Below, one piece after another: positions 25,471 to 34,116 of a DNA stretch of 64,000 nucleotides. The stretch is from Muribaculaceae bacterium (GTDB lineage Bacteria; Bacteroidota; Bacteroidia; Bacteroidales; Muribaculaceae): the NCBI GenBank assembly GCA_023667285.1, contig JAMPAK010000002.1:1-64000 (forward strand), in the 5' to 3' direction. The number at the start of each line of letters is the position of its first letter. The first letter of the stretch is position 1. Position numbers and translations under genes: made by a program. The notes under the pieces are model-generated. The model saw only the letters and a list, made by a program, of their open reading frames with translations. It searched no databases and was not told where the DNA came from.

Positions 25471-28161
25471 ATGGATCCACTACATAAACTCAAAGGCTTG
25501 ACAGACACCCAGGTGTCAGAAAGCCGTGAGAAATTTGGTGTGAACATACTGACTCCTCCTGAGAAGGTGTCGACATGGCGACTGTTCCTCCAAAAATTCT
25601 CTGACCCTCTCATCATAATTCTGCTAATAGCCGGAGTTCTCTCCATAGGCATCTCGTTCTACGAATATTTTGGACTTGATGAGGGGCCGACTGTGTTCTT
25701 TGAACCAATCGGAATCTTTGTAGCCATACTTCTAGCGACAGGGCTCTCATTTTACTTTGAGCTGAAGGCTGATAGAGAATTCTCCATCCTCAACAAGGTC
25801 AATGACGACGAGCCTGTCCAGTTGATAAGAAACGGCATCCACGTCGAGAAACCAAAACGCGAGGTCGTAGTCGGCGATATCGTGATACTCAACACTGGAG
25901 AGGAGATTCCGGCCGATGGCGAGCTCCTTGAGGCTGTCTCGCTCAATGTCGACGAATCCACTCTCACCGGCGAACCGGTCACACATAAGACCACCAATCC
26001 TTCTGAGTTTGATTCTGAAGCAACGTTCCAATCCAATCATGTTCTAAGAGGCACGAAGGTCATGGAGGGACACGGCATCATGAAAGTGACCGCCGTGGGA
26101 GACCGAACAGAGAACGGCAAGGTCTATGAAGCTGCCCAGATCGATGACTCTGTCAAGACTCCTCTCAACGAGCAACTCGATGGCCTCGGAAAACTCATTA
26201 CACAGATAAGTTATGGCGTGGCAGCCCTGGTGGTCGTAGGAAGGGTGATAATGTATCTCTTATCATCATCGGCCGACTTTGAATGGATGCGCTTCATGGC
26301 ATATCTGCTCCAGACCATCATGCTCGCTGTCACTCTTGTAGTAGTGGCATGTCCCGAGGGGCTGCCGATGGCTGTGACTCTATCCCTAGCCTACTCGATG
26401 AGACGCATGCTCAAATCCAACAACCTTGTGAGGAAGATGCATGCATGTGAAACGATGGGCGCCACCACCGTCATCTGCACCGACAAGACCGGGACGCTGA
26501 CCCAAAACCAGATGCAGGTCTATAAAGCCGATTTCTATGGCCTTCCCGACGGGAAACTTGGATCAGACATCCTCAGCGACACTGTTGCGGAAGGGATTGC
26601 AGTAAACTCTACAGCCCAACTGGATCTGTCCAATCCCGAGCGTCCCGGGGTGTTGGGCAACCCTACGGAGGGTGCCCTACTGCTTTGGCTCAAATCGTGT
26701 GGGATTGATTACAGAACCCTCAAACTAAATACAACCTTGGTTGAGGAACTCCCATTTGCCACCGAGCGCAAGTATATGGCCTCAGTAGTGAAAGGACCTG
26801 ACGGACGAGAAACTCTTTATGTGAAAGGCGCGCCTGAGATTGTTCTCAGCATGTGCAGGACGCTGCCTGAAGGTGTTACAAAGGTGATGATTGACCGTCA
26901 GCTGCTTGAGTATCAAAACCAGGCTATGCGCACACTTGGGTTTGCATGGCAGGAAGTGAAACCCGGGGATGAGACCATCAGGGACGGGCGTGTTGTGGCC
27001 GAGAATCTATCGTTTCTAGGAATAGTGGCCATAGCAGACCCTGTGCGTCCGGACGTTCCCGAGGCCGTCGAAGAGGTGCTTAATGCCGGAATCCAAATCA
27101 AGATTGTTACCGGCGACACTCCCGGCACAGCCAAAGAGATTGGCCGCCAGATTGGACTGTGGACATCTCAGGACACCGATGAAAACATCATCACCGGAAG
27201 GGAGTTTGAAGCACTCAGCGACGATGAGGTCAAAGAGCGCGTTGAGAAACTTAAAATCATTGCTCGCGCTCGCCCTCTCGACAAGAAACGGCTGGTGGAG
27301 GCGCTCCAAGCAAACAACGAAGTAGTGGCAGTGACCGGCGACGGCACAAACGATGCCCCGGCCCTTAAGAGCGCCCATGTGGGACTCTCTATGGGAGATG
27401 GCACATCTGTGGCAAAGGAGGCTTCTGACATCACCATCATTGACAACTCATTTGCCTCGATAGGGCGGTCGGTGATGTGGGGACGCTCACTCTACCAGAA
27501 CATCCAGCGTTTCATACTCTTCCAGATGACCGTCAATGTAGCAGCATGCCTCATAGTTCTGGCAGGCGCATTCATGGGGACAGAATCACCACTCACGGTC
27601 ACTCAGATGCTATGGGTCAACCTCATCATGGACACGTTTGCCGCCATGGCTCTCTCATCGCTGCCACCCTCCAAGGATGTGATGACCGACCTCCCACGTT
27701 CGCGCACGGCATTCATAATAGACCCTCCCATGTGGAGATTCATAGTTGGCGTCGGGGGAATCTTCTTCATAATATTGCTCGGGCTGTTATGGTATCTCGA
27801 GCATACTGAGACAACCTCTCTCACCCAAATAGGACAAGTGGCGGTCTCCTCGGCCAACACCGGTCTCTCCCCCTATGAACTCTCGCTCTTTTTCACCATA
27901 TTCGTGTTCATGCAGTTCTGGAACATGTTCAATGCCCGTGCATTTGCCACCGGACGCTCCGCGCTCCACTTCAAGAACTGTGGTGAGTTCCTGACTATCG
28001 CCGTCATCATCGTGGTGGGACAGATTCTCATAGTAGAGTTTGGAGGGCCGCTGTTCAACGTCACACCAATCAAATTTTCTGACTGGGTCATTATCATCGC
28101 CGTCACCTCTATAGTATTGTGGATTGGAGAGGCCCTGAGGCTGCTCAATCCCAGAAAGTAA
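25471..28161 (+). CDS. calcium-translocating P-type ATPase (PMCA type)
   Basis: An 896-residue P-type ATPase. The phosphorylation motif is DKTGTLT with Asp338, the actuator loop is TGEP (LTGEPVTHKT), the ion-site helix contains PEGLP (Pro295) as in PMCA/SERCA pumps, and the hinge is VTGDGTNDAPALK. Ten transmembrane helices can be placed, with an N-terminal cation-ATPase domain (LKGLTDTQVSESREKFGVN). It pumps Ca2+ out of the cytoplasm. It is probably co-transcribed with terD. Substrate assignment is from the family pattern. Confidence 0.93.
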   Translation: MDPLHKLKGLTDTQVSESREKFGVNILTPPEKVSTWRLFLQKFSDPLIIILLIAGVLSIGISFYEYFGLDEGPTVFFEPIGIFVAILLATGLSFYFELKADREFSILNKVNDDEPVQLIRNGIHVEKPKREVVVGDIVILNTGEEIPADGELLEAVSLNVDESTLTGEPVTHKTTNPSEFDSEATFQSNHVLRGTKVMEGHGIMKVTAVGDRTENGKVYEAAQIDDSVKTPLNEQLDGLGKLITQISYGVAALVVVGRVIMYLLSSSADFEWMRFMAYLLQTIMLAVTLVVVACPEGLPMAVTLSLAYSMRRMLKSNNLVRKMHACETMGATTVICTDKTGTLTQNQMQVYKADFYGLPDGKLGSDILSDTVAEGIAVNSTAQLDLSNPERPGVLGNPTEGALLLWLKSCGIDYRTLKLNTTLVEELPFATERKYMASVVKGPDGRETLYVKGAPEIVLSMCRTLPEGVTKVMIDRQLLEYQNQAMRTLGFAWQEVKPGDETIRDGRVVAENLSFLGIVAIADPVRPDVPEAVEEVLNAGIQIKIVTGDTPGTAKEIGRQIGLWTSQDTDENIITGREFEALSDDEVKERVEKLKIIARARPLDKKRLVEALQANNEVVAVTGDGTNDAPALKSAHVGLSMGDGTSVAKEASDITIIDNSFASIGRSVMWGRSLYQNIQRFILFQMTVNVAACLIVLAGAFMGTESPLTVTQMLWVNLIMDTFAAMALSSLPPSKDVMTDLPRSRTAFIIDPPMWRFIVGVGGIFFIILLGLLWYLEHTETTSLTQIGQVAVSSANTGLSPYELSLFFTIFVFMQFWNMFNARAFATGRSALHFKNCGEFLTIAVIIVVGQILIVEFGGPLFNVTPIKFSDWVIIIAVTSIVLWIGEALRLLNPRK

Positions 28162-28184
28162 TCTGAAGATATCATAACTTTTTG

Positions 28185-28216
28185 TTCCGCGACACGATGT
28201 GTTGCGGAATTTTTTT
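28185..28216 (+). terminator. terminator after the P-type ATPase gene
   Basis: TTCCGCGACAC (28185-28195) pairs with GTGTTGCGGAA (28199-28209), with one G-T pair, and is followed by seven T. Confidence 0.9.
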
Positions 28217-28217
28217 G

Positions 28218-28225
28218 TACCTTTG
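28218..28225 (+). promoter_or_regulatory. nusB-yajC-ybbR-coaE promoter -7 box
   Basis: TACCTTTG followed by CA starts one base after the T-run of the preceding terminator and lies 30 nt before the nusB ATG. Confidence 0.75.
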
Positions 28226-28254
28226 CACCCGTAACAGAAGTCCTTTTAGAAAGT

Positions 28255-29691
28255 ATGATAAATCGTGTATTGATACGCATCAAGGTTGTGCAGTTACTTT
28301 ATTCCTATCTGCTCACTCAAAACGAGTTTAAGATCGAGCCTCCGGTTGAGAACCCGTCAAGGGACAAGAAGTATGGCTACAGCCTCTATATGGATCTTCT
28401 CCTCCTGGTGCTTGAACTCTCAGGCATAGACACCACCGCCGGGCGCGGCACCAGTCTGATAAGTGGGCTTACACTCAATAAGCACCTCAACCGCAACCAA
28501 TTGGCCAAGGCTCTCAACAGCATCGACACCATCCGCGAGGCTATACTGCTTCAGAAGGGTGACGCCGCCCAGTTTCGTGAGGTTGCTGCTGACATCTATC
28601 AGGCCATTCCTGACCTACCCGCCTTCAAGAACTACATTAAAATTAAGCAGCCTACGCTCAAAGACGACGTAGACCTCTGGCTCTCCATCATCTCAAATCT
28701 CATTGAGAAGAATCCGGCGTTCATGGAGGCTGCCCGTAAGAATCCCGAATATACACTGGCGGGATTCCATAGAGGAGTGCAGTCACTCATCCATACCCTC
28801 AGTGAGTATGGCGACAACCGCTCCCTCCTCATCCATGCCCGTAACTCTCTTGACTATGCCCTCGACAAGGCATATGACCTCTATAACGGGCTGCTCCTCC
28901 TCGCTGTCGAGATCACACGCACACGTCAGGAACAGATTGAGCGCGCCAAGGAGAAATTCATCCCCACGGATGAGGACCTTCATCCCAATCTCCGCTTCAT
29001 CGAAAACAAATTCATCCGTGTGCTCGAGGAGAATCTGTCGTTCCGCGAGTTTGTTGAGTCCGGCCGTCTTTCCTGGGAGACCGAGGTGTCGCTCATCGAC
29101 CGTCTACTAGAACTGATAACCTCCAGCGAGATATATAAGGAGTACATGTCACTCCCCGGCGAGACTACACTGGAGCAGGATGCCGACCTCTGGAGAAATC
29201 TCTTTAAGGACATCATCCTTCCCTCCGACGAACTGGCTGAGGCACTCGAGTCTAGGTCAATCTACTGGAATGACGACATCAATGTCATGGGGACATTTGT
29301 GCTCAAGACCATACGCCGGTTTGCCCGCAGCCACAACGATGGCGCCGATATAGACCTCCTGCCCAAATTCAAGGATGAGGAGGACCGTCGGTTTGGCCCT
29401 GACCTCTTCATCAGTGCAGTGAACCACTATGAGGAGTATAAGACCCTGATAGAGAAATTTGTCAACACCACCCGTTGGGATGCCGACCGCCTTGCCTTCA
29501 TGGACATTGTCATAATGGTCGCAGCCATTACAGAGATAATGGATTATCCAGCCATCCCTCTGGCCGTCTCGCTCAACGAGTATATCGAGATAGCCAATGC
29601 CTACTCCACCCCTAGGAGCGGCGCCTTCATCAACGGAATACTCTACTCGGTCATCAATCACCTCAAGGATGAGGGCCGATTGACCAAGTGA
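28255..29691 (+). CDS. nusB: transcription antitermination factor NusB (long form)
   Basis: A 478-residue protein. The start MINRVLIRIKVVQLLYSYLL and the end ITEIMDYPAIPLAVSLNEYI, then GAFINGILYSVINHLKDEG, are the two halves of the NusB fold, which binds boxA RNA with NusE (S10) for rRNA transcription. Between them lie about 300 extra residues, mainly helical. NusB is about 140 residues in most bacteria and about 310 in Bacteroides, so this is an unusually long version. It heads the conserved nusB-yajC-ybbR-coaE unit. Confidence 0.9.
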   Translation: MINRVLIRIKVVQLLYSYLLTQNEFKIEPPVENPSRDKKYGYSLYMDLLLLVLELSGIDTTAGRGTSLISGLTLNKHLNRNQLAKALNSIDTIREAILLQKGDAAQFREVAADIYQAIPDLPAFKNYIKIKQPTLKDDVDLWLSIISNLIEKNPAFMEAARKNPEYTLAGFHRGVQSLIHTLSEYGDNRSLLIHARNSLDYALDKAYDLYNGLLLLAVEITRTRQEQIERAKEKFIPTDEDLHPNLRFIENKFIRVLEENLSFREFVESGRLSWETEVSLIDRLLELITSSEIYKEYMSLPGETTLEQDADLWRNLFKDIILPSDELAEALESRSIYWNDDINVMGTFVLKTIRRFARSHNDGADIDLLPKFKDEEDRRFGPDLFISAVNHYEEYKTLIEKFVNTTRWDADRLAFMDIVIMVAAITEIMDYPAIPLAVSLNEYIEIANAYSTPRSGAFINGILYSVINHLKDEGRLTK

Positions 29692-29736
29692 TAACCCCTT
29701 CAACCCAAATCTCACAACTAAATCCCCCACTCTATT

Positions 29737-30045
29737 ATGCTCAACACCATCCTTCTTCAGGCTGACGGCGGCAGTGCCGGCCTCATGAACATCATCATGA
29801 TCGTTCTTCTCATCGCCATCTTCTATTTCTTCATGATCCGTCCTCAGCAAAAGAAGCAAAATGAGATAAAGAAGTTCCGCGAAGGAATCAAGGCCGGCGA
29901 CGAGATTGTCACCGCAGGTGGCATCTATGGCAAGGTGCGCTCCATCAACGAGACCTCATTTGTCGTTGAGATCGCCAAAGATGTCAAGATTACCATCGAC
30001 AAGGGTTCAGTCTTCCCTGCAGGCCAGGTTCCCCAGGAAAAATAA
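29737..30045 (+). CDS. yajC: preprotein translocase accessory subunit YajC
   Basis: A 102-residue protein with one N-terminal transmembrane helix (IIMIVLLIAIFYFFMIRPQQ) ending in the RPQQKKQ family motif, followed by the SH3-like soluble domain (IKAGDEIVTAGGIYGKV). YajC associates with SecDF at the Sec translocon. It is second in the nusB operon. Confidence 0.96.
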   Translation: MLNTILLQADGGSAGLMNIIMIVLLIAIFYFFMIRPQQKKQNEIKKFREGIKAGDEIVTAGGIYGKVRSINETSFVVEIAKDVKITIDKGSVFPAGQVPQEK

Positions 30046-30066
30046 CAGGCTCATCCTCTCCCTCAG

Positions 30067-31035
30067 ATGAAACAGCAGGTGACACATCTTGCCGCCCGCA
30101 TAGGGGCAGCACTCCGTTCCAGTCGTGGAAGGGATGTGCTGCTCTATCTCATGTTCTGTGCCGTGGCATTTGTATTCTGGATATTCATGTCGCTCGACAC
30201 AGAGCGCCAGCGCGACTTTGAAGTCCCGTTTGAACTCCAGGACATACCGGACAGCGTCACTATCATAGGCCAATTGCCCCCGGCTCTCTCCGTCAGCGTC
30301 AAAGGCAAAGACTCTCAGTTGTTGAAATTCTCTTGGGGCAAGCAATCAACCGTGAAATTCAAGTGGAATGAACTGGCCGATGATGACATTCTACTCATCT
30401 CCCATACAAAGCTTGACACCAAACTCAGGGACTACTTCGGAGGGAATGTGCAGATAGTCTCATTCCGTCCTGACTCCCTAAAACTCAATTACACCTCTCA
30501 GCCAGGTGTGAAAGTGCTTCTTAACATCCAGGCTGACATTCATCCTCATCTTCAGTATATAGTCTCAGGGCCTATTACAGCCAATGTGGACTCAGTGACG
30601 CTCTATTCAGCCACCGGAATCCCCCATTCGCTCCGCATGGTCTCCACAGAGCCGCTTGTCAAAGCCGGACTGAAAGACACCGCCCGATATGAGGTGAAGG
30701 TCAAGCCGATTGAAGGTGTGCGTATCATCCCAGACAAGGTGACGGTCACAGTCCCTGTCGAGCCTCTGATTTCGCGCAAGCGCTCGGTGCGCATCGAGAC
30801 TCTTAATGTCCCTGAAGGCACATCGCTGGTCACATTCCCTTCAGTTGTGGAAATCTCTTATCTTGTCCCCATGAGCGCCTATAATGACGATTATCCCATC
30901 AAGGCGTTTGTGGACTATAATGACACAAAACTTCCGGGCAATAAGATTCCGGTGAGCCTTTCAGTGATTCCATCGCTTTACCGAAACGTTTCCAAGAGTC
31001 TTGACAACGTTGAGTATATCATTGAGAATGAGTAA
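30067..31035 (+). CDS. YbbR-like domain protein
   Basis: A 322-residue protein with an N-terminal transmembrane helix (VLLYLMFCAVAFVFWIFMS) and YbbR-type beta-domains, visible as repeated VTIIGQLPPALSVSVKGKDS and VTLYSATG-type strands. YbbR proteins in Firmicutes support CdaA (diadenylate cyclase); in Bacteroidetes the gene sits with yajC and coaE instead, with unknown function. It overlaps coaE by 8 nt. Confidence 0.88.
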   Translation: MKQQVTHLAARIGAALRSSRGRDVLLYLMFCAVAFVFWIFMSLDTERQRDFEVPFELQDIPDSVTIIGQLPPALSVSVKGKDSQLLKFSWGKQSTVKFKWNELADDDILLISHTKLDTKLRDYFGGNVQIVSFRPDSLKLNYTSQPGVKVLLNIQADIHPHLQYIVSGPITANVDSVTLYSATGIPHSLRMVSTEPLVKAGLKDTARYEVKVKPIEGVRIIPDKVTVTVPVEPLISRKRSVRIETLNVPEGTSLVTFPSVVEISYLVPMSAYNDDYPIKAFVDYNDTKLPGNKIPVSLSVIPSLYRNVSKSLDNVEYIIENE

Positions 31036-31618
31036 GGTCATTGCAGTCTGCGGCGGCATAGGAAGCGGCAAGAGCGTCGTGTGCGAGGTGTTGAGAGTGA
31101 TGGGCCATCCCGTCTACGACTGCGACAGCGAGGCCAGGGCTATCATGGACTCTGACATCTCAATCAAGTTAGAAATATTTGAAAGGATAGACTCATCTTG
31201 TATAATCGACGGCGATATCGACCGCCCGCGCCTGTCTGAAATCGTCTTCTCTGATCCAGAGAAACTCAACACACTCAACAGCATTGTCCACTCAGCCGTA
31301 AAGCGTCATCTCTCCTCGTGGATAGACTCACAGAAATCCTCATTGATATTTGTAGAGACGGCGATTCTCTATCAGAGCGGTCTCGACAGGATGGTAGATG
31401 AGGTGTGGGAAGTGACCGCGCCGGTCAGTGTCAGAGTAAGCCGCGTGATGAGACGCAATTCACTCTCAGAGCATCAGGTGCTGGCCAGGATTGAGTCACA
31501 GGATACCTTTGAGCCTGAAAGCCTGCATCCTGAGGTCCATGTGATAGTCAATGACGGGGTCTGTTCTCTTCTACTCCAGATTGAGAATCTTCTTGCCAAC
31601 GAGAACTGTGCCATATGA
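31028..31618 (+). CDS. coaE: dephospho-CoA kinase
   Basis: A 196-residue P-loop kinase catalysing the last step of coenzyme A synthesis. The P-loop is GGIGSGKS near the N-terminus, followed by the DCDSEAR motif of the substrate site and the lid region. I chose ATG at 31028 (MSKVIAVCGG) over 31001 because homologues begin there; it overlaps the ybbR stop by 8 nt (ATGAGTAA). Its last 48 nt also encode, on the other strand, the C-terminus of the CLC channel. Confidence 0.95.
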   Translation: MSKVIAVCGGIGSGKSVVCEVLRVMGHPVYDCDSEARAIMDSDISIKLEIFERIDSSCIIDGDIDRPRLSEIVFSDPEKLNTLNSIVHSAVKRHLSSWIDSQKSSLIFVETAILYQSGLDRMVDEVWEVTAPVSVRVSRVMRRNSLSEHQVLARIESQDTFEPESLHPEVHVIVNDGVCSLLLQIENLLANENCAI

Positions 31619-32920
31619 AAAGCCGGCGGCAAGCATGACAGGAAAAGTCATGCCATAATATCCGGTCATCTCTATCACAATGAATATGGCCATCAGCGGG
31701 GCATGGATAACGCCGGCCATCACTCCTGCCATGGCGCTCACCGCAAAATTATTAATGGGGAGCCCGAGACCGCTGATGTCATTGATGCCCCCGGCAAAAA
31801 ACATTCCCACCATACATCCCGCAAAGAGCGTCGGGGCAAAGTCACCTGCCACACCGCCACCACTGTTTGAAGCGATACATGCTATGGGTTTGGCAGCCGC
31901 AACCCCGAAGCACACCAGCACAAGCAGACTTAAGTCAGGGGCGACTCCCCCATGGTTAAAGATTCCATATCTTATCAGGGCGTCAGTGTCGCCATCAATT
32001 ATGCTGGCCATAGTCGAATAGCCTTCGCCATAGAGTGCAGGGAAGATGAAAAGCAGCACAGCCAGAATGGCCCCTGAGCATAACGCCGTCAGCCAGATAT
32101 TGCCTGTATGGTTGAACAGTGAGCGCAGCATCTTGCCGATGAAAGTATAATATATGGAGTAGACACCACATACAATCCCAAGGACCATTATCCATCCGGT
32201 TGTGTGAGGATCAAACATCTGCACATGTGTCAAGGGGACATCAAGCGTGAATCCGGAAAGTGCATAGCATGACATCCCACTTATCAGGCACGCTATAACA
32301 AGTGCGATGAGTGGGACAGTGGCCAGTTCCATCCCCATCACCTCGACGGTGAACATGACTCCTCCTATGGGTGCTTTGAAAATACCGGCAATGCCTGCTC
32401 CCGCGCCACATCCTATCATTATTCTCATGAGCCGAGGTGGCAGCCCGAGTTTCTGAGAGAGAAAACTTCCAAACGTGCCGCCCGATGTGGCAATGGGTCC
32501 CTCTGCACCAGCCGACCCACCGAAGCCAAGAGTGAACACTGCAGCGATCAATGGCCCCCAACTGAAGACCGAGGGAATCCTATAGTCACCTGCCTTGAGC
32601 ATCTCTTCTATCCGGTCAGTACCATGGTCCAGTCTACGGCGAGCGATGAATTTCTGGAAAGCCACCGATATCAAGATGCCGACTATAGGAATAATCAATA
32701 AAGCCCAGTTTGGATGATCAGGCCTGAAATGCCCTACAAGAAACATAGACACCCATTTAATGGCCTGTTTCAGCACAAAAGCGGTAACACCCAGCACCAA
32801 TCCCATGCCTCCGGCTATGGCAAACAGGGAGATTGTGGGTGGCAACATCCCGAGGCGCCAGTCGTCTGGCGTCTTGGGAAGGGTAGTGTGATGAGATGAT
32901 GTGGGATCTAGTTTTGCCAT
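31571..32920 (-). CDS. CLC-family chloride channel/antiporter
   Basis: A 449-residue polytopic membrane protein. The selectivity-filter motif GSAGAEGPIA (with the gating Glu), the second-half motif GDFAPTLFAG and the duplicated half structure identify the CLC family. It lacks C-terminal CBS domains. Bacterial members exchange Cl- for H+ (acid resistance) or export fluoride; the CLC-F signature was not recognised, so chloride is more likely. It converges on coaE and shares 48 bp with it. Confidence 0.93.
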   Translation of the reverse strand: MAKLDPTSSHHTTLPKTPDDWRLGMLPPTISLFAIAGGMGLVLGVTAFVLKQAIKWVSMFLVGHFRPDHPNWALLIIPIVGILISVAFQKFIARRRLDHGTDRIEEMLKAGDYRIPSVFSWGPLIAAVFTLGFGGSAGAEGPIATSGGTFGSFLSQKLGLPPRLMRIMIGCGAGAGIAGIFKAPIGGVMFTVEVMGMELATVPLIALVIACLISGMSCYALSGFTLDVPLTHVQMFDPHTTGWIMVLGIVCGVYSIYYTFIGKMLRSLFNHTGNIWLTALCSGAILAVLLFIFPALYGEGYSTMASIIDGDTDALIRYGIFNHGGVAPDLSLLVLVCFGVAAAKPIACIASNSGGGVAGDFAPTLFAGCMVGMFFAGGINDISGLGLPINNFAVSAMAGVMAGVIHAPLMAIFIVIEMTGYYGMTFPVMLAAGFSYGTVLVGKKILNLE

Positions 32921-33037
32921 ACCTTAACAACAAATATTGACCGGAGCATAGAGACCAGAAGCGTGTTAATATTGGTTAAATTGGTAATTTGTTTTATAAT
33001 TTTCAGTTTGTGGAGCCATGCCTTAATAAAAATTTCA

Positions 33038-33045
33038 TAACTTTG
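33038..33045 (+). promoter_or_regulatory. promoter -7 box of the 33124 gene
   Basis: TAACTTTG followed by CA, leaving a 5'-UTR of about 70 nt that is A/C-rich and unstructured. Confidence 0.75.
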
Positions 33046-33123
33046 CATATGGTTTTCGGACCGTTATCTAATCACCCCATTACACAAATCAACTAACAAA
33101 TCTCTAACCCTAAATCAACCCGT

Positions 33124-33915
33124 ATGAAGAAAATTTTTACTCTTCTTGCTGTTGCTGCAATGGCTGTTTCTGCCAGTGCAGAAGTTCAGACAGTCGACGT
33201 GACTGTCACATGGCCCATGGCCAAAGGTGTAGACTCCGGTGAGCTAACTGAAACAGGCGAGCCTAAAATCACCTATGTAAACGACCTTACCCCCGTTGTG
33301 ACAGAAGGCCTCGCTGCCTACGTTACCGTTGGTGAGCCCGTACTCGGTGCAAACATGAAGTGGGGTACTCCCCGCAAGACCTCTGACATGATAGAGGCTC
33401 TCGTTCAGCCCCTTGAGAAGGTCAACGCACCCACAGAGGGCCACTCTCTCTCATTCAAGGTTGCTCCTGCCGCAGGATGCACATTCCAGCCTACAGAATT
33501 TGCATATCTCGCCAATGTAATCGGCACAGATGGCGGCAACTATGACCTCTCATACACTTTCGGTGGTGATCCCGTTGTTCTTGCAGAGAACTTCCACCCC
33601 AACAGAAACAAGGAGGAAAGCGACTGGTACAGCATAGAGAATTATGCACTCACCACTGTTGCATCAACTAATACACTTGAGGTAACATTCATGATCTACA
33701 ACCTTGGTGACAACAAGCAGATTGGCTACTCAAACGTTGTTGTAAAGGGCAAACTCACAGGCGACATCAACCTCTCTGGCATCGCCGACGTTGTAGCCGC
33801 TGATAATGCTCCCGTTGAGTACTTCAATCTCCAGGGTGTTCGCGTAGAGAATCCCGCCAACGGTCTCTACATCCGTCGCCAGGGCACAAACGTAACAAAG
33901 GTTCTCGTTAAGTAA
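33124..33915 (+). CDS. secreted protein with C-terminal sorting-type domain
   Basis: A 263-residue exported protein with signal peptide MKKIFTLLAVAAMAVSASA. The middle is a beta-rich domain of unknown family. The last 35 residues (YFNLQGVRVENPANGLYIRR and a KVLVK end) form a small beta-domain found at the end of many secreted proteins of Bacteroidales and resembling type IX secretion C-terminal domains. The following pectin methylesterase ends similarly. Strong promoter, monocistronic, with terminator. Probable abundant surface or secreted protein; function unknown. Confidence 0.75.
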   Translation: MKKIFTLLAVAAMAVSASAEVQTVDVTVTWPMAKGVDSGELTETGEPKITYVNDLTPVVTEGLAAYVTVGEPVLGANMKWGTPRKTSDMIEALVQPLEKVNAPTEGHSLSFKVAPAAGCTFQPTEFAYLANVIGTDGGNYDLSYTFGGDPVVLAENFHPNRNKEESDWYSIENYALTTVASTNTLEVTFMIYNLGDNKQIGYSNVVVKGKLTGDINLSGIADVVAADNAPVEYFNLQGVRVENPANGLYIRRQGTNVTKVLVK

Positions 33916-33941
33916 TCCAACTTAAGGAATCTCACTCACAC

Positions 33942-33971
33942 CTCCGGGTCCGACACGGCTCGGAGTTTTTT
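33942..33971 (+). terminator. terminator after the 33124 gene
   Basis: CTCCG (33942-33946) pairs with CGGAG (33961-33965), with an inner CCG/CGG pairing, followed by six T. Confidence 0.75.
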
Positions 33972-34015
33972 ATATCCGCAATTCACTTGATTCATTTAAA
34001 CCTATTGTATATCTC

Positions 34016-34035
34016 AAAAATAAGTCTTATTTTTG
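34016..34035 (+). promoter_or_regulatory. promoter with overlapping palindrome before the pectin methylesterase
   Basis: TATTTTTG (34028-34035), followed by CA, is the -7 box. AAAAATAAG (34016-34024) and CTTATTTTT (34026-34034) form a perfect 9-bp inverted repeat around one base that covers the box, as expected for an operator of a dimeric regulator. Transcription would give a 5'-UTR of about 75 nt. Confidence 0.6.
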
Positions 34036-34116
34036 CAGAGAAACCATGCTTATCTCTCTTCACCATCATAGCCTTAGAATAATTAACTTTAATACCATTT
34101 TAATACCATCAAAATC

